From an uncultured Gammaproteobacteria bacterium (GTDB lineage: Bacteria > Pseudomonadota > Gammaproteobacteria > JAADHQ01): 64,000 nt of DNA. The position numbers and the translations under genes were made by a program. Location: the NCBI GenBank assembly GCA_947258755.1, contig CAMYJO010000001.1, positions 62,001-126,000 on the forward strand, written 5' to 3'. Positions 26,924-36,738 of the stretch are shown here, piece by piece. The notes under the pieces were generated by a model. The model made no database searches, was not told the origin of the DNA, and saw nothing but the letters and a program-made list of their open reading frames with translations. The number at the start of each line of letters is the position of its first letter. The first letter of the stretch is position 1.

Positions 26924-27910
26924 TTATTTATAGGCTCTATCTGCTCGATCATGAGCAGCGGTAAAATCCAGCTTCGGCCCTTGCGGTACAATCCGTGTTG
27001 GGTTGATCGATTCATGACTATAGTAATAGTGTTGCTTGATCTGATTCATGTCGACGGTGGCAGCGATGCCTGGCCATTGATAAAGCTCGCGTAAATAATT
27101 CGACAGGTTTGGATAATCATCAATCCGTCTTATATTGCATTTGAAGTGACCGTAATAGACAGCATCAAACCTGACCAGACTGGTAAACAGACGCCAGTCT
27201 GCCTCGGTTATACTTTCCCCGAGCAAATAACGATTTACATGCAGCCTGTGCTCTAACTGATCGAGCATGGTAAACAGCTGTTCACAAGCGCGTTCATAGG
27301 CGCGTTGCGTGCTGGCAAAGCCGGCTCTGTATACACCATTGTTGACCGCATCATAGATCTGCGCATTGATTTCGTCGATACCGGCGCGTAAATCAACAGG
27401 ATAAAAATCATCTCTGGATCCGGTCAAGCCATCAAAGGCGGAATTAAACATACGTATGATCTCGGACGATTCATTATTCACAATCGTGTTTTGTTTTTTA
27501 TCCCACAGTACCGGCACGGTAACAATTCCGGTGTAATCCGCTTGTGCCTGCATGTAAGCCTGATGCATGTAATCAAATCCGTTAACAGTATCCGCACTGG
27601 AACCGGGAAAGTCTCCAAAGTGCCAACCTGCGTCACCCATATGCGGATGCACGACAGAAACCGTGATCATATCCTGCAATCCTTTTAGTTGACGAAAGAT
27701 CAACGTACGGTGCGCCCATGGACAGGCATGACTGACATATAAATGATATCTGTCCGGCTGCGCCTTGAAACCACCATCACCCGTCGGCCCCGGCTCACCA
27801 TCGGCGGTAATCCAGTGACGGAATTGCGAATCTTTACGAATGAATTCTCCGTTAGTTGTTTCGTCTTCCAGCCAACCGTCTGTTAACAGACCATTGATCA
27901 TCAAACTCAT
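26924..27910 (-). CDS. Glutathionyl-hydroquinone reductase (YqjG/Xi-class GST)
   Basis: This 328-residue Xi-class glutathione transferase reduces glutathionyl-hydroquinones to hydroquinones. The catalytic Cys is in SHACPWAHRTL (about 63), with VVHPHMGDAGW, TVPVLWDKKQNTIVNNESSEII and the C-terminal TEADWRLFTSLVRFDAVYYGHFKCN motifs of the family. Length matches. GGGAGAGGG precedes the ATG. It lies 11 bases after doxX. Confidence 0.93.
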   Translation of the reverse strand: MSLMINGLLTDGWLEDETTNGEFIRKDSQFRHWITADGEPGPTGDGGFKAQPDRYHLYVSHACPWAHRTLIFRQLKGLQDMITVSVVHPHMGDAGWHFGDFPGSSADTVNGFDYMHQAYMQAQADYTGIVTVPVLWDKKQNTIVNNESSEIIRMFNSAFDGLTGSRDDFYPVDLRAGIDEINAQIYDAVNNGVYRAGFASTQRAYERACEQLFTMLDQLEHRLHVNRYLLGESITEADWRLFTSLVRFDAVYYGHFKCNIRRIDDYPNLSNYLRELYQWPGIAATVDMNQIKQHYYYSHESINPTRIVPQGPKLDFTAAHDRADRAYK

Positions 27911-27921
27911 CAGCCCTCTCC

Positions 27922-28299
27922 CTATGCTCGACGTTTTGCGTCCAGACTAAATTGACCCGGACCACTTGCAGATAACAGCAACAGACCACCGGTAATAGCA
28001 ATATTCTTCATAAACAGAATCATCTGCATCTGTTCGGCTACATTAGAATGAAACAGAAAGGCGGCGATCACGGTAAACACGGCCAGTGCATAGGCGGACC
28101 AACGCGTCTGCCAACCAATAATGATCAGTAACGCAGCCCCAATCTCCAGGGCAATCACGGCCGGCAACAGCATCCCACTGACTCCCATCGACTCCATATA
28201 GGCCTGGGTGCCGGCATAGGCATTCAGCTTGTTGATGCCGGCCAGCAAGAAAATATGGGCCAATAACACTCTTCCGATCAGTAATATGATGTTGTTCAT
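27922..28299 (-). CDS. DoxX family membrane protein
   Basis: This 125-residue protein has four membrane helices, with the family start LLIGRVLLAHIFLLAGINKL, then GVSGMLLPAVIALEIGAALL and MILFMKNIAITGGLLLL. DoxX-like proteins are linked to redox or quinone homeostasis. AAGGAG precedes the ATG. It is the first gene of the operon and faces the LysR gene. Confidence 0.9.
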   Translation of the reverse strand: MNNIILLIGRVLLAHIFLLAGINKLNAYAGTQAYMESMGVSGMLLPAVIALEIGAALLIIIGWQTRWSAYALAVFTVIAAFLFHSNVAEQMQMILFMKNIAITGGLLLLSASGPGQFSLDAKRRA

Positions 28300-28362
28300 T
28301 GGATTCTCCTTCAGCTTGTTTTGGTAAAAAATAGTATGAACTTATATTTTAGATTAAAAAGC

Positions 28363-28402
28363 GCAAATATTTGCTTATATTTATCGAAATATTAGATATA
28401 AT
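28363..28402. promoter_or_regulatory. Palindromes and -10 box in the doxX-lysR gap
   Basis: GCAAATATTTGC (28363-28374) is a perfect 12-base palindrome, and ATATTT-ATCG-AAATAT (28377-28392) is a second with 6-base arms. Both contain the T-N-A dyads typical of LysR sites. TATAAT (28397-28402) is followed by only six bases before the LysR ATG, so transcription would start at or near the start codon. Autoregulation and control of doxX by the LysR product is inferred. Confidence 0.5.
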
Positions 28403-28408
28403 AGACCT

Positions 28409-29314
28409 ATGCCCAAACCCAAAGTCACCCTGGACCAGTGGCGCGCCCTGCAGGCCGTCGTCGACCTGGGCGGCTATGCACAAGCGGCCGATCATCTACA
28501 TCGCAGCCAGTCATCGGTCAGCTATGCGATCAGACGCCTGGAACAACAACTCGACCTTGAGGTGCTGCAGGTACAGGGACGCAGAGCCGTGTTGACGGAC
28601 ACGGGCAAGCTGGTCTTGCAGCGCGCACGGCGCCTGATCCGCGAGGCGGGTGAACTGGAACAGCTGGCACAACAGGCCAGCAGTGGTTGGGAGGCACGCC
28701 TGCGCCTGGTGGTTGACGCCGCCTTTCCGACACTGCAACTGATGCAGGCGCTGCAACAGTTCGCAGACCAGAGTCGTGGTACCGTCGTTGAACTGAATGA
28801 AGTCATCATGTCAGGCGCCGAGGCCATGGTCGCGGCAGGACAGGCAGACATCGTCATCGGTCATCAGTTGCCTGCCGACCGTCTTGGCAATGCGATCATC
28901 GAAGTACCGTTTATTGCCGTAGCACATCACCAACATCCTTTGAATAACAGCGGTCATCCTGTAAGCGAGAATGACCTGCGTCAGTATCGGCAGATCATTG
29001 TGCGCGATTCAGGACCGCAGCATCGCGACAGTGGCTGGCTGGATGCAGAGCAGCGCTGGACCGTTTCCAGCCTGGATTCATCATTGACCCTGATCGCTAA
29101 CAATATGGGTTATGCCTGGCTGCCCTATCACAAAATCGAGGACAGCCTTAAGCAAGGCATTATTCGCCCCATACCACTACAACAGGGACAGATCTACCAG
29201 GCAGCCTTGTACCTATACTTTGGCCAACAGACTTATGCCGGGCCGGCAGCCAGGCTATTATCGTCACTGCTCGAACAGAGTGTCGAACAATACAGGTCTA
29301 ACAATGCATACTGA
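28409..29314 (+). CDS. LysR-type transcriptional regulator
   Basis: This 301-residue regulator has an N-terminal winged helix (LDQWRALQAVVDLGGYAQAA, HRSQSSVSYAIRRLE, about 7-55) and a C-terminal substrate-binding domain (about 90-290). The start MPKPKVTLDQ fits the family with no spare residues, yet no Shine-Dalgarno sequence precedes it and a perfect TATAAT ends six bases upstream, so the mRNA is probably leaderless. It probably controls the divergent doxX redox operon. Confidence 0.93.
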   Translation: MPKPKVTLDQWRALQAVVDLGGYAQAADHLHRSQSSVSYAIRRLEQQLDLEVLQVQGRRAVLTDTGKLVLQRARRLIREAGELEQLAQQASSGWEARLRLVVDAAFPTLQLMQALQQFADQSRGTVVELNEVIMSGAEAMVAAGQADIVIGHQLPADRLGNAIIEVPFIAVAHHQHPLNNSGHPVSENDLRQYRQIIVRDSGPQHRDSGWLDAEQRWTVSSLDSSLTLIANNMGYAWLPYHKIEDSLKQGIIRPIPLQQGQIYQAALYLYFGQQTYAGPAARLLSSLLEQSVEQYRSNNAY

Positions 29315-29801
29315 ATTGAATTGGCATGATCCCGAAACATCCCGATAAGATCAGCTCAGTTAGACCATTGCAGCCATAGTGGAGCCTGTATCTGCGTATA
29401 CTCGATGGCCTGAGTCAGGAACCAGCAGTCATGGTCGAACAAAAATCTGCCCCGCGAACTTAAGGACAGTGACCTGGAGCACACCACCCATCAGGCCCGG
29501 CTTTTATTGTAGGGTTCCTACCGGGATTTGATAAAAACACCATAAAACCATTAAGTTAGCATCACAACCGACCCCATGCTCTAGAATATAAGCATGTACT
29601 GCTATTGACTAACAGTGATTAAATAATATTACCAACGCCCTGCAAAAATCTGTTTTTTGGCATATCATTAAAACATGTCGAGGGAAAACATGGGCCTTCT
29701 CCAAGGCCCCTATTAGCGGGCAGACCAGTAGCCTAAACAGCACATGATATTAACGAATGCTGTCTACTGCTTGTACACACAGACTTGTGAAGGGAATTCC
29801 A
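29315..29801. other. Intergenic region with one hairpin
   Basis: No gene seen. GGGCCTT-CTCC-AAGGCCC near 29692 can form a 7-bp hairpin without a T run. The end of the LysR transcript and the promoter of the next gene should lie here, but neither is clear. Confidence 0.4.
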
Positions 29802-30191
29802 ATGAAACGCTTAATTTTATATTTATTATTTATTTCTCCACTGGCGCTGCATGCTGCCGAAGAGATCAGTAGCAACAAGGTCGACCTGGGCTCAGGCTTC
29901 CATGAAGTCAGGGGGATCGATGGCGATAAGCAAGTACGCTTCCTGTTCTATGGTAAAACCAAACTGGGTAAAATTATTAATTATTCTCTGTCGCCAAGCA
30001 AACGCTACGCCGCCTTACAGGATTCAAATGCTGGTAATATCTACCTGTTCAGGGCCGATGATCAAGACCTGGAAAAATTGACAAACAAATTTATCGGCTC
30101 GGCCAAAAAATATTCCTGGAATGAGAACATGGAAATACTTGAGGTTATGTTCGATGGTAATAAAGAAGCGCAAAGCTATGCACTTGAGTAA
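29802..30191 (+). CDS. Secreted protein of unknown function
   Basis: This 129-residue protein starts at ATG 29802 with GAAGGGAA upstream. It has a clear signal peptide (MKRLILYLLFISPLALHAAE, cleavage after AHA or nearby). The mature part reads like beta strands with repeated aromatic residues (VRFLFYGKTKLGKIINYSLS, YAALQDSNAGNIYLFRADDQ). The pattern hints at a small beta-propeller-like or periplasmic fold, but I do not recognise a family. It is 2 bases upstream of the next gene. Confidence 0.7.
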   Translation: MKRLILYLLFISPLALHAAEEISSNKVDLGSGFHEVRGIDGDKQVRFLFYGKTKLGKIINYSLSPSKRYAALQDSNAGNIYLFRADDQDLEKLTNKFIGSAKKYSWNENMEILEVMFDGNKEAQSYALE

Positions 30192-30193
30192 TA

Positions 30194-30799
30194 ATGCAAA
30201 AAGGTAGTGTCGTGAAAGCAGTAGATAAAAGACAAACCCTGTTGTTGAACATACAAGTATTATATGACAGGATCGGCAATATGTTACTGCGCAAGCGCCT
30301 GCAAAGCTATCACTCACAGTCTGGCAAGGATAATAACAATAAGCTGCATAGTACTTTGTCGAACTACCTGGATAAACTACATGCATCTCACATGATCAAT
30401 CAACAAAGCGAGGATCTACACAGCACTTACATCACAGCGACTATCGCCACAAGAAAAAATACCGAGAGTCATCAAGGCACAGAGGAACCAACATCCAGAC
30501 TGGCACGTTACTTCAAGGAAAAAAGCACACCTTCTTCACTACACCCCTATATCAGTGAAAAACTCAAGGCCAGCATACTCGAGAACATCCATACTTCAAT
30601 TCGACTTGCACGCCAGGGTCAACGCGAGAACGCAGACTTGCATTCAGCGATAGTCCGCCAGGCACTGGACGAACTTAGATACTTTCTGACAATAGAAGAA
30701 TATATTATTTTCACTAACGAAGTAGATGATGCTATTAGTTGCTGCAGGACTCTTTTCGATACCCGCTTGCAAACAGATTTAAAAACCAATAAACACTGA
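30194..30799 (+). CDS. Hypothetical soluble helical protein
   Basis: This 201-residue protein has no signal peptide or membrane helix. It looks largely alpha-helical, with polar Ser/His/Gln-rich segments in the middle and a C-terminal helical part (RQALDELRYFLTIEEYIIFTNEVDDAISCC). I do not recognise a family. It follows the secreted protein gene by 2 bases and precedes the ychJ-type gene by 7, suggesting one transcript. A GTG at 30212 with AAGG upstream is an alternative start. Confidence 0.6.
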   Translation: MQKGSVVKAVDKRQTLLLNIQVLYDRIGNMLLRKRLQSYHSQSGKDNNNKLHSTLSNYLDKLHASHMINQQSEDLHSTYITATIATRKNTESHQGTEEPTSRLARYFKEKSTPSSLHPYISEKLKASILENIHTSIRLARQGQRENADLHSAIVRQALDELRYFLTIEEYIIFTNEVDDAISCCRTLFDTRLQTDLKTNKH

Positions 30800-30806
30800 T
30801 CAAGGC

Positions 30807-31193
30807 ATGGGCAAACGCAAGGAAGTCAATCAGTCATGTCCATGTGGCTCCGGGCGGTCATTCGCAGACTGCTGTGAACCCTACATCAATGGCGATCAGG
30901 CCGCACCCTCGGCAGAGGCATTAATGCGCTCGAGGTATACAGCCTATGCCCAGGGTAATGAGGCCTACATCCTGTCAACCTGGCACCCATCAACGCGTCC
31001 GCAATCAATTTCGATGCAAACCGAGCCCGCACAAAAATGGCTCAGCCTTAAAATCATCAACAGCGACAAAGACAGTGTCGAATTTGTCGCCCGCTACAAA
31101 ATCCAGGGCAAGGCATACAAGCTTCATGAAAAAAGCCGCTTCAGATGTGAGCACATGCATTGGTACTACGTGGACGGCGACTTAGCTTCTTAA
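30807..31193 (+). CDS. YchJ family SEC-C domain protein
   Basis: This 128-residue protein has an N-terminal SEC-C zinc motif CPCGSG...DCC (residues 11-23), then SAEALMRSRYTAYAQGNEAYILSTWHPSTRP, the conserved YchJ core. It is followed by an NTF2-like fold segment (VEFVARYKIQGKAYKLHEKSRF) and a Trp-Tyr end. Length is slightly shorter than usual for YchJ because the second C-terminal zinc motif is absent. It converges on purT with 17 bases between stops. The biochemical role is unknown. Confidence 0.88.
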   Translation: MGKRKEVNQSCPCGSGRSFADCCEPYINGDQAAPSAEALMRSRYTAYAQGNEAYILSTWHPSTRPQSISMQTEPAQKWLSLKIINSDKDSVEFVARYKIQGKAYKLHEKSRFRCEHMHWYYVDGDLAS

Positions 31194-31210
31194 GGCTAAA
31201 TGAATAAAGT

Positions 31211-32416
31211 CTATTCTGAGCCAGACACCGGCCGAACCTTGGAAGCGGAATCCTTGGCACGTTGTCGACATTCATTGGCGTCATCGCCATAGGCCAGGGC
31301 CACACCCATGCGCCGACGTTGGAAAGACTCCGGTTTGCCAAACAGGCGGATATCGGTCTGCGCCACAGTCAGGGCCTGGTCGATATCGGCGAAGGCAATG
31401 GCTTTTTCATCCCGCCCACCATAAATAACCGCGCTGGCACCAGCAGACAATAGGCTTGTATCCACAGGCAATCCAAGTATCGCGCGTGCATGCAGTTCAA
31501 ATTCATTTTGACGTTGACTGATCATGGTCACCATACCGGTATCATGTGGACGTGGACTGACTTCACTAAACCAGACCTCGTCACCCTTGATGAATAACTC
31601 GACACCGAAAATTCCACGGCCACCCAGGTTTTCTGTTACCGTGGCGGCAATGTGCTGCGCATTCTTCAGCGCCTTCAGTGTCATTACCTGCGGCTGCCAA
31701 CTTTCCACATAATCACCTTGCTCCTGCACATGACCGATAGGCTCACAGAAGCTTGTCTGTATTTCACCCTGTGCATCCAGCGCCCTGACTGTCAACAAAG
31801 TAATCTCGTAATCGAAGTCCACCAGCTCTTCCACGATCACCTTACCTTGATTGACCCGTGCAGCCGACATCGCATAATCCCAGGCGCCTTGGACGTCCTC
31901 CGGTCGTTGGATAGTCGACTGGCCTTTACCCGACGAGGACATGACCGGTTTGACGATGCAGGGGTAACCCACGCCGGAGTCGATGATATGCTGCAATTCA
32001 TTCAGGCTCTGCGCAAAACCATACCGTGATGTACGCAGGCCCAGCTCTTCGGCAACCAGTCGACGAATACCCTCGCGGTTCATGGTCAGCTGGGTGGCGC
32101 GTGCCTTCGGGATGACCTCGACGACTGCCTCTGCCTCCAACTCAACCAGGGTGTCCGTGGCGATCGCCTCGATCTCCGGCACGACAATGTCCGGTTTTTC
32201 TGTTTCGATCAGCTTGCGTAATGCTTGACCATCGGCCATGTCGATGACATGAGCGCGATGAGCAACCTGGTGCCCGGGAGCATTGGCATAGCGGTCCACA
32301 GCGATGACTTCAACTCCCAGGCGCTGCAGTGCAATGATCACTTCCTTGCCTAACTCACCACAGCCCAACAACATCACCCGCGTGGCGCTGCTACTTAAAG
32401 GCGTACCAATTTTCAT
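31211..32416 (-). CDS. purT: Formate-dependent GAR transformylase PurT
   Basis: This 401-residue ATP-grasp enzyme uses formate and ATP to formylate glycinamide ribonucleotide in purine synthesis. It has [52 protein letters not shown] (ATP-grasp loop), [16 protein letters not shown] and [17 protein letters not shown] (Mg-binding Glu). All are intact and the length is typical. It appears monocistronic. Confidence 0.97.
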   Translation of the reverse strand: MKIGTPLSSSATRVMLLGCGELGKEVIIALQRLGVEVIAVDRYANAPGHQVAHRAHVIDMADGQALRKLIETEKPDIVVPEIEAIATDTLVELEAEAVVEVIPKARATQLTMNREGIRRLVAEELGLRTSRYGFAQSLNELQHIIDSGVGYPCIVKPVMSSSGKGQSTIQRPEDVQGAWDYAMSAARVNQGKVIVEELVDFDYEITLLTVRALDAQGEIQTSFCEPIGHVQEQGDYVESWQPQVMTLKALKNAQHIAATVTENLGGRGIFGVELFIKGDEVWFSEVSPRPHDTGMVTMISQRQNEFELHARAILGLPVDTSLLSAGASAVIYGGRDEKAIAFADIDQALTVAQTDIRLFGKPESFQRRRMGVALAYGDDANECRQRAKDSASKVRPVSGSE

Positions 32417-32506
32417 AGTATTATCCCAATGGTTGGCTGGAGAACAATACTAATAATGACAAACCTGTAGTCGGTGTCAATCGCTTAGTCTTCGATGGAT
32501 AGAATG

Positions 32507-34606
32507 TCAGGCAGAGGCTAACTGGTTTTGTTCACGCGCCGCGTCAAGTTTATCGAGAAAAAAGTCGGGATCAGAAAGGACTTCCAGCAAGGCCCTTTCT
32601 GTCAGCGGCTTACTGAAAAAATAACCCTGTATATAGCTGCAACTCAATGCGCTGAGAAAATTCAGCTCCTCAAGCTGCTCCACGCCTTCGGCAATAATGT
32701 TCAAGCGGAGACTGTGTGCCAGCGAGACAATAGCGGTGACAATAGCGGCACTGTCACTGCTTTTATGTACATCCATCACAAATGAGCGATCTATCTTCAG
32801 GGTATCGATGGGCAACTTTTTCAGATAACTCAACGATGAGTAACCGGTACCGAAATCATCCGCGGCAATAGATACGCCCAATGCACGAATAGACTCCATT
32901 TTCTTCACACTGGCGTCACTCTGGTCCATCAGCACACTCTCGGTGATTTCCAGCTTCAGATATTTGGGATCAAGGCCGCTTTCTTGCAACGCGGCCTTTA
33001 CACTATCGATAAACTTCAGGCTGCGATACTGAATGATGGACACATTAACAGACATCAGGATCGGCTCAAAACCCATTCGTTGCCATTCGACGGCCTTGTG
33101 ACAGGCAGTCTTTAACACCCAGGCACCAACCATATTGATATAACCACTTTCTTCGAGAATGGGAATAAACTTAAGTGGTGATACAATACCGTATTCTTCA
33201 TTCTGCCAGCGCAACAGGGCCTCGACACCCATCATTTTTCCAGTACGTAAATTAATGATCGGTTGATACTGCAACAGGTATTCATTTTCTTCCAGGGCCA
33301 CGCGCAAGCGGTGCTCCATATCCAGCTTGACGCCATCATTCAAACTCATATCCGCTGTGTAAAACATGTAGCGATTACGCCCGGATTCTTTGGCTGCATA
33401 CATGGCCTTATCCGCATTTTTCAATACCAAATCAATATCTCTTTCGTCCAACGGGTAAATCGTAATGCCAATACTGATAGAGGAGGAAAACTCATGCCCA
33501 CTGATATTGAACGGCTCACGTAACGAGGACAAGATACGTTTCGCTACTTCTTCGACTTCATCGACATGTGTTATCCCATCGAGGACTATCGTAAACTCAT
33601 CTCCCCCCTGCCTGGCCACCGTGTCTGTCAGGCGCATGCAGCTCAATAGCCGTTTAGCAATCTCTTTGAGTAACTGATCACCGGTATTATGACCAAGACT
33701 ATCGTTGATATTCTTGAATCGATCCAGGTCCAGAAACATGACGGCCAGCAGTTGATCATTACGTTCTGCACGCGCCATGGCCGCCTGTAGACGTTGCCTG
33801 AACATATCACGATTGGGCAGGCCGGTCAGCGAATCGTGATAGGCAATATGGTGTATGTGATCCTGCTCTTGCTGTTTATTACGTAAATGCGTGTTACTAA
33901 TCAGGTCGGCCCTGCGCACGAACACAAACAACATAGCAAAAAAGAACAACATTGCCATCGCCAACATCAACAGCATCTTATCTCTAGTATTAACAGCTTG
34001 CTTGTATAGCATGGACATGTCTGAATATATCTCAATGACACCACTGGTGACTGAGCCTTGGACATTGGGCCGATGCTGCAACGGAATATAACTTGATAAC
34101 ACATTTCTGTGTCTAAGCAATTTCTGATTGGCATAGACGCGATCAAGAAATACCAGCTTTGATACCACCTTACCCGCCAGCGCGCCTTGGATAATCGGGC
34201 TATCTGTTTTCGTCTCACCTAACTGAGCCAGGTCGGTAGAAAATAGCACCCGACCGCCTGCATCGTATATAACGACTTTGATAATCGATACGCTGTCTAT
34301 ATGTCTATTGACGTCACTGAGCAGGTGTTTATATGCTGGCAGTTCTTTGAGGATGTGTGCAGGGTGGTGCTTGCTGTTTTCGAGCACCTTGACATAGGGC
34401 CGCCAGACATCATTCGACAACATCCGGGCCAGGGCGATATTTTTATTTTCACCTACCTGACTAAGGTTATCGATCATGGCACGATGGATAAACACACCCA
34501 GTCCGCTGACCAGGACGATAATCGCAATCAGGCCGGTGAGCACAAAATTGCGCAGCAACGGAAAGCGTGTGACCACGGTCTGATTTTCAGCTGCTTCTGC
34601 TGGCAT
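32507..34606 (-). CDS. Membrane GGDEF-EAL cyclic-di-GMP protein
   Basis: This 699-residue signalling protein has an N-terminal helix (about 17-38), a periplasmic sensor region (about 40-190), a second helix (about 200-222), then GGDEF and EAL domains. GGDEF is intact (RQGGDEFTIVL). EAL is also intact (VEALLRW, ITESVLM, DDFGTGYSSL, KIDRSFV, AEGVEQ), so both synthesis and hydrolysis of c-di-GMP are possible. The frame stays open to a TTG at 34648, but ribosome-site spacing is impossible there, so ATG 34606 is used with moderate confidence. Confidence 0.93.
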   Translation of the reverse strand: MPAEAAENQTVVTRFPLLRNFVLTGLIAIIVLVSGLGVFIHRAMIDNLSQVGENKNIALARMLSNDVWRPYVKVLENSKHHPAHILKELPAYKHLLSDVNRHIDSVSIIKVVIYDAGGRVLFSTDLAQLGETKTDSPIIQGALAGKVVSKLVFLDRVYANQKLLRHRNVLSSYIPLQHRPNVQGSVTSGVIEIYSDMSMLYKQAVNTRDKMLLMLAMAMLFFFAMLFVFVRRADLISNTHLRNKQQEQDHIHHIAYHDSLTGLPNRDMFRQRLQAAMARAERNDQLLAVMFLDLDRFKNINDSLGHNTGDQLLKEIAKRLLSCMRLTDTVARQGGDEFTIVLDGITHVDEVEEVAKRILSSLREPFNISGHEFSSSISIGITIYPLDERDIDLVLKNADKAMYAAKESGRNRYMFYTADMSLNDGVKLDMEHRLRVALEENEYLLQYQPIINLRTGKMMGVEALLRWQNEEYGIVSPLKFIPILEESGYINMVGAWVLKTACHKAVEWQRMGFEPILMSVNVSIIQYRSLKFIDSVKAALQESGLDPKYLKLEITESVLMDQSDASVKKMESIRALGVSIAADDFGTGYSSLSYLKKLPIDTLKIDRSFVMDVHKSSDSAAIVTAIVSLAHSLRLNIIAEGVEQLEELNFLSALSCSYIQGYFFSKPLTERALLEVLSDPDFFLDKLDAAREQNQLASA

Positions 34607-34798
34607 AGGCTCTACTGGATATAGGTTGATTTTGGCATCGGCACCCAACTCCTGTCAGGATACCAATCTCTACCTATATTAACGGCTGCTCACGGACAAT
34701 CTTGACTGTCAAATTTTGTCGTCACCTGGACATATTCAGCGTAAATAACGCATACAAGCAACTGGAATTGACCCCTGCACCCGGTCAGGCAAGCTGCG

Positions 34799-35572
34799 CT
34801 AACTGCGCAGACCTCGACCTTTGTTCAACAGGTGCAGACTGGCTTGGAACAAAACAATAATGAAGCCAACAATAATAAGATAGGACGTCGAAAGCGGAAT
34901 ATCGCTAACGCCGAGGAAGCCATAACGGAAGGCACTAACCATATATAAAATTGGGTTAAGCAGCGAGGCATTCTGCCAGAATGACGACAGCATATCGATC
35001 GAATAGAATACGCCGCCTAGATAGGTTAATGGCGTTAACACGAATGTCGGTATGATCGAAATATCATCGAAACTTTTTGCATACACGCCATTAATCAAGC
35101 CAGTTATCGAAAATAGAATGGCGGTCAATAGCACCGTCGAGATAATGACCAACACATGCGTGAACGACAGATCACTGAAAAACCACGCCACCGCGGTCAC
35201 GGCGATGCCTACCGACAGGCCACGGCACACTCCACCAGTGATGTAACCGAGCAGGATAATGTAATTCGGCGTTGGCGAGATCAGCATCTCCTCGATGTTA
35301 TGCTGAAATTTGGCACCATAAAATGACGACACCACATTGGCATAGGAGTTGGTGATCACAGCCATCATGATCAGACCAGGGACTATGTAATCGATATAAT
35401 TGTAACCCTGCACCTGCCCTATCTGCGGGCCTATGAGTTTGCCGAAAATAATAAAATACAAGGCTGTAGTAATCACCGGCGGCAGTATCGTCTGTAACCA
35501 AATGCGTGAGAAACGCAGGATTTCCTTGATGACTATGGTTTTAAAGGCGATGTATTGCTCACTCAAGGTCAT
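34799..35572 (-). CDS. ABC-2 type permease (YadH-like)
   Basis: This 257-residue, six-helix permease pairs with the overlapping ATPase gene. Family segments are FKTIVIKEILRFSRIWLQT, YIDYIVPGLIMMAVITNSYANVVSSFYG, LISPTPNYIILLGYITGGVCRG and PLTYLGGVFYSIDML. Length and order match E. coli YadH, whose substrate is unknown. Export of a cell-envelope compound is a guess. The ATG overlaps the ATPase stop by four bases. Confidence 0.92.
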   Translation of the reverse strand: MTLSEQYIAFKTIVIKEILRFSRIWLQTILPPVITTALYFIIFGKLIGPQIGQVQGYNYIDYIVPGLIMMAVITNSYANVVSSFYGAKFQHNIEEMLISPTPNYIILLGYITGGVCRGLSVGIAVTAVAWFFSDLSFTHVLVIISTVLLTAILFSITGLINGVYAKSFDDISIIPTFVLTPLTYLGGVFYSIDMLSSFWQNASLLNPILYMVSAFRYGFLGVSDIPLSTSYLIIVGFIIVLFQASLHLLNKGRGLRS

Positions 35573-36504
35573 GCCTGTGCCTCCACGGCCCGACCGGACT
35601 CGACAATATTGACAAACAATTGCTCCAGGCGATTGGTCTTGCTGCGCAGGCTATTAACGCGGATACCATGGCCATCGAGAACGGAAAACAAATCATTCAC
35701 CTGGCTACCGCGCTCAATGTCCACCTCTAGTGTATGACTGTCCAATAGACGGCAGACAAAACCGGGTAAATCCGGGGCCGCATCTAGCTGGCCCACCAGG
35801 TCGAGCACAAAGGTTTCGGTATGCAACTGCGTCAACAACTGTTTCATACTGGTATTCTCGATCAATTCACCGCCATCGATAATGGCAATATTGGGACACA
35901 GATTTTCTGCCTCTTCGAGATAATGAGTAGTCAGGATAATGGTCGTACCGGCGGCGTTAATCTTGCGCAGGAAAGCCCACATCGAGCGTCTGATCTCGAT
36001 ATCGACACCCGCAGTAGGTTCATCCAGGATCAAAATCTGCGGCTCATGTACCAGTGCCCGCGCGATCATCAGCCGTCGCTTCATGCCACCTGACAGGTTT
36101 CTGGCCATCTCATGACGTTTTTCCCACAGACCCAATTCGCGTAAATATTTTTCCGCGCGGACAAATGCCGTCTTTCTGTTGATGCCATAATAACCGGCCT
36201 GGTTGACGACTATTTCAACGACAGGCTCAAAGACATTAAAATTGAATTCTTGCGGTACCAGGCCGAGAAATTTTTTTGCCGCAGAAAAGTTAACGTCAAT
36301 GTCCTGACCCATAATGCTGACCTGACCGGTGGTTTTACGCACCAGCGAGCTGAGTATGCCGATAGTGGTGGACTTTCCGGCGCCATTGGGGCCCAATAAG
36401 GCGAAGAAATCGCCTACCTCAACCTCCAAATCAATACCCTTTAATGCAGTAAAACCATTATCATAGGTCTTTCCGAGATTCTTTATATGCAGTGCCTTTT
36501 CCAT
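35569..36504 (-). CDS. ABC transporter ATPase (YadG-like)
   Basis: This 311-residue ABC ATPase has Walker A GPNGAGKST, the signature LSGGMKRR, Walker B ILILDEPTAGVD and the His switch in LTTHYLEEAE, all intact. It has the DUF4162-like C-terminal extension typical of YadG/CcmA-type exporters. ATG 36504 is chosen because AGG lies six bases upstream. An ATG two codons earlier is too close. It is coupled to the permease gene (ATGA). Confidence 0.94.
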   Translation of the reverse strand: MEKALHIKNLGKTYDNGFTALKGIDLEVEVGDFFALLGPNGAGKSTTIGILSSLVRKTTGQVSIMGQDIDVNFSAAKKFLGLVPQEFNFNVFEPVVEIVVNQAGYYGINRKTAFVRAEKYLRELGLWEKRHEMARNLSGGMKRRLMIARALVHEPQILILDEPTAGVDIEIRRSMWAFLRKINAAGTTIILTTHYLEEAENLCPNIAIIDGGELIENTSMKQLLTQLHTETFVLDLVGQLDAAPDLPGFVCRLLDSHTLEVDIERGSQVNDLFSVLDGHGIRVNSLRSKTNRLEQLFVNIVESGRAVEAQA

Positions 36505-36634
36505 TACCATCCTGATCAGTCGTGGTTGATATCAAGCGCCTAAGGTCATAGGCCTTATCATTATATAACCCCGACAGCACATTAGGTACCTTTTCAGAAA
36601 TGCCCTTAACTTTCTAACAATTATTACTCAGGCC

Positions 36635-36663
36635 TATACAGCGGCACCTGTTCTCCCTATAAT
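36635..36663 (+). promoter_or_regulatory. Probable promoter of the RRM protein gene
   Basis: TATACA (36635-36640), a 17-base spacer and TATAAT (36658-36663) give a good sigma70 promoter. The start would be near 36670, with a leader of about 70 bases that includes CGGG...CCCG pairing. Confidence 0.5.
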
Positions 36664-36738
36664 CTTGCCAGCCGGATCGGGTTAATATCTATCCCGTGTC
36701 GAACTTTAAAGTGTCAATTCATGTATTGGAAATAAACT

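Noticed and set aside
34749-34798. GGGTCAGA-like element near 34770
   Set aside because: TTGACCCC occurs once without palindrome or neighbours and may be chance.
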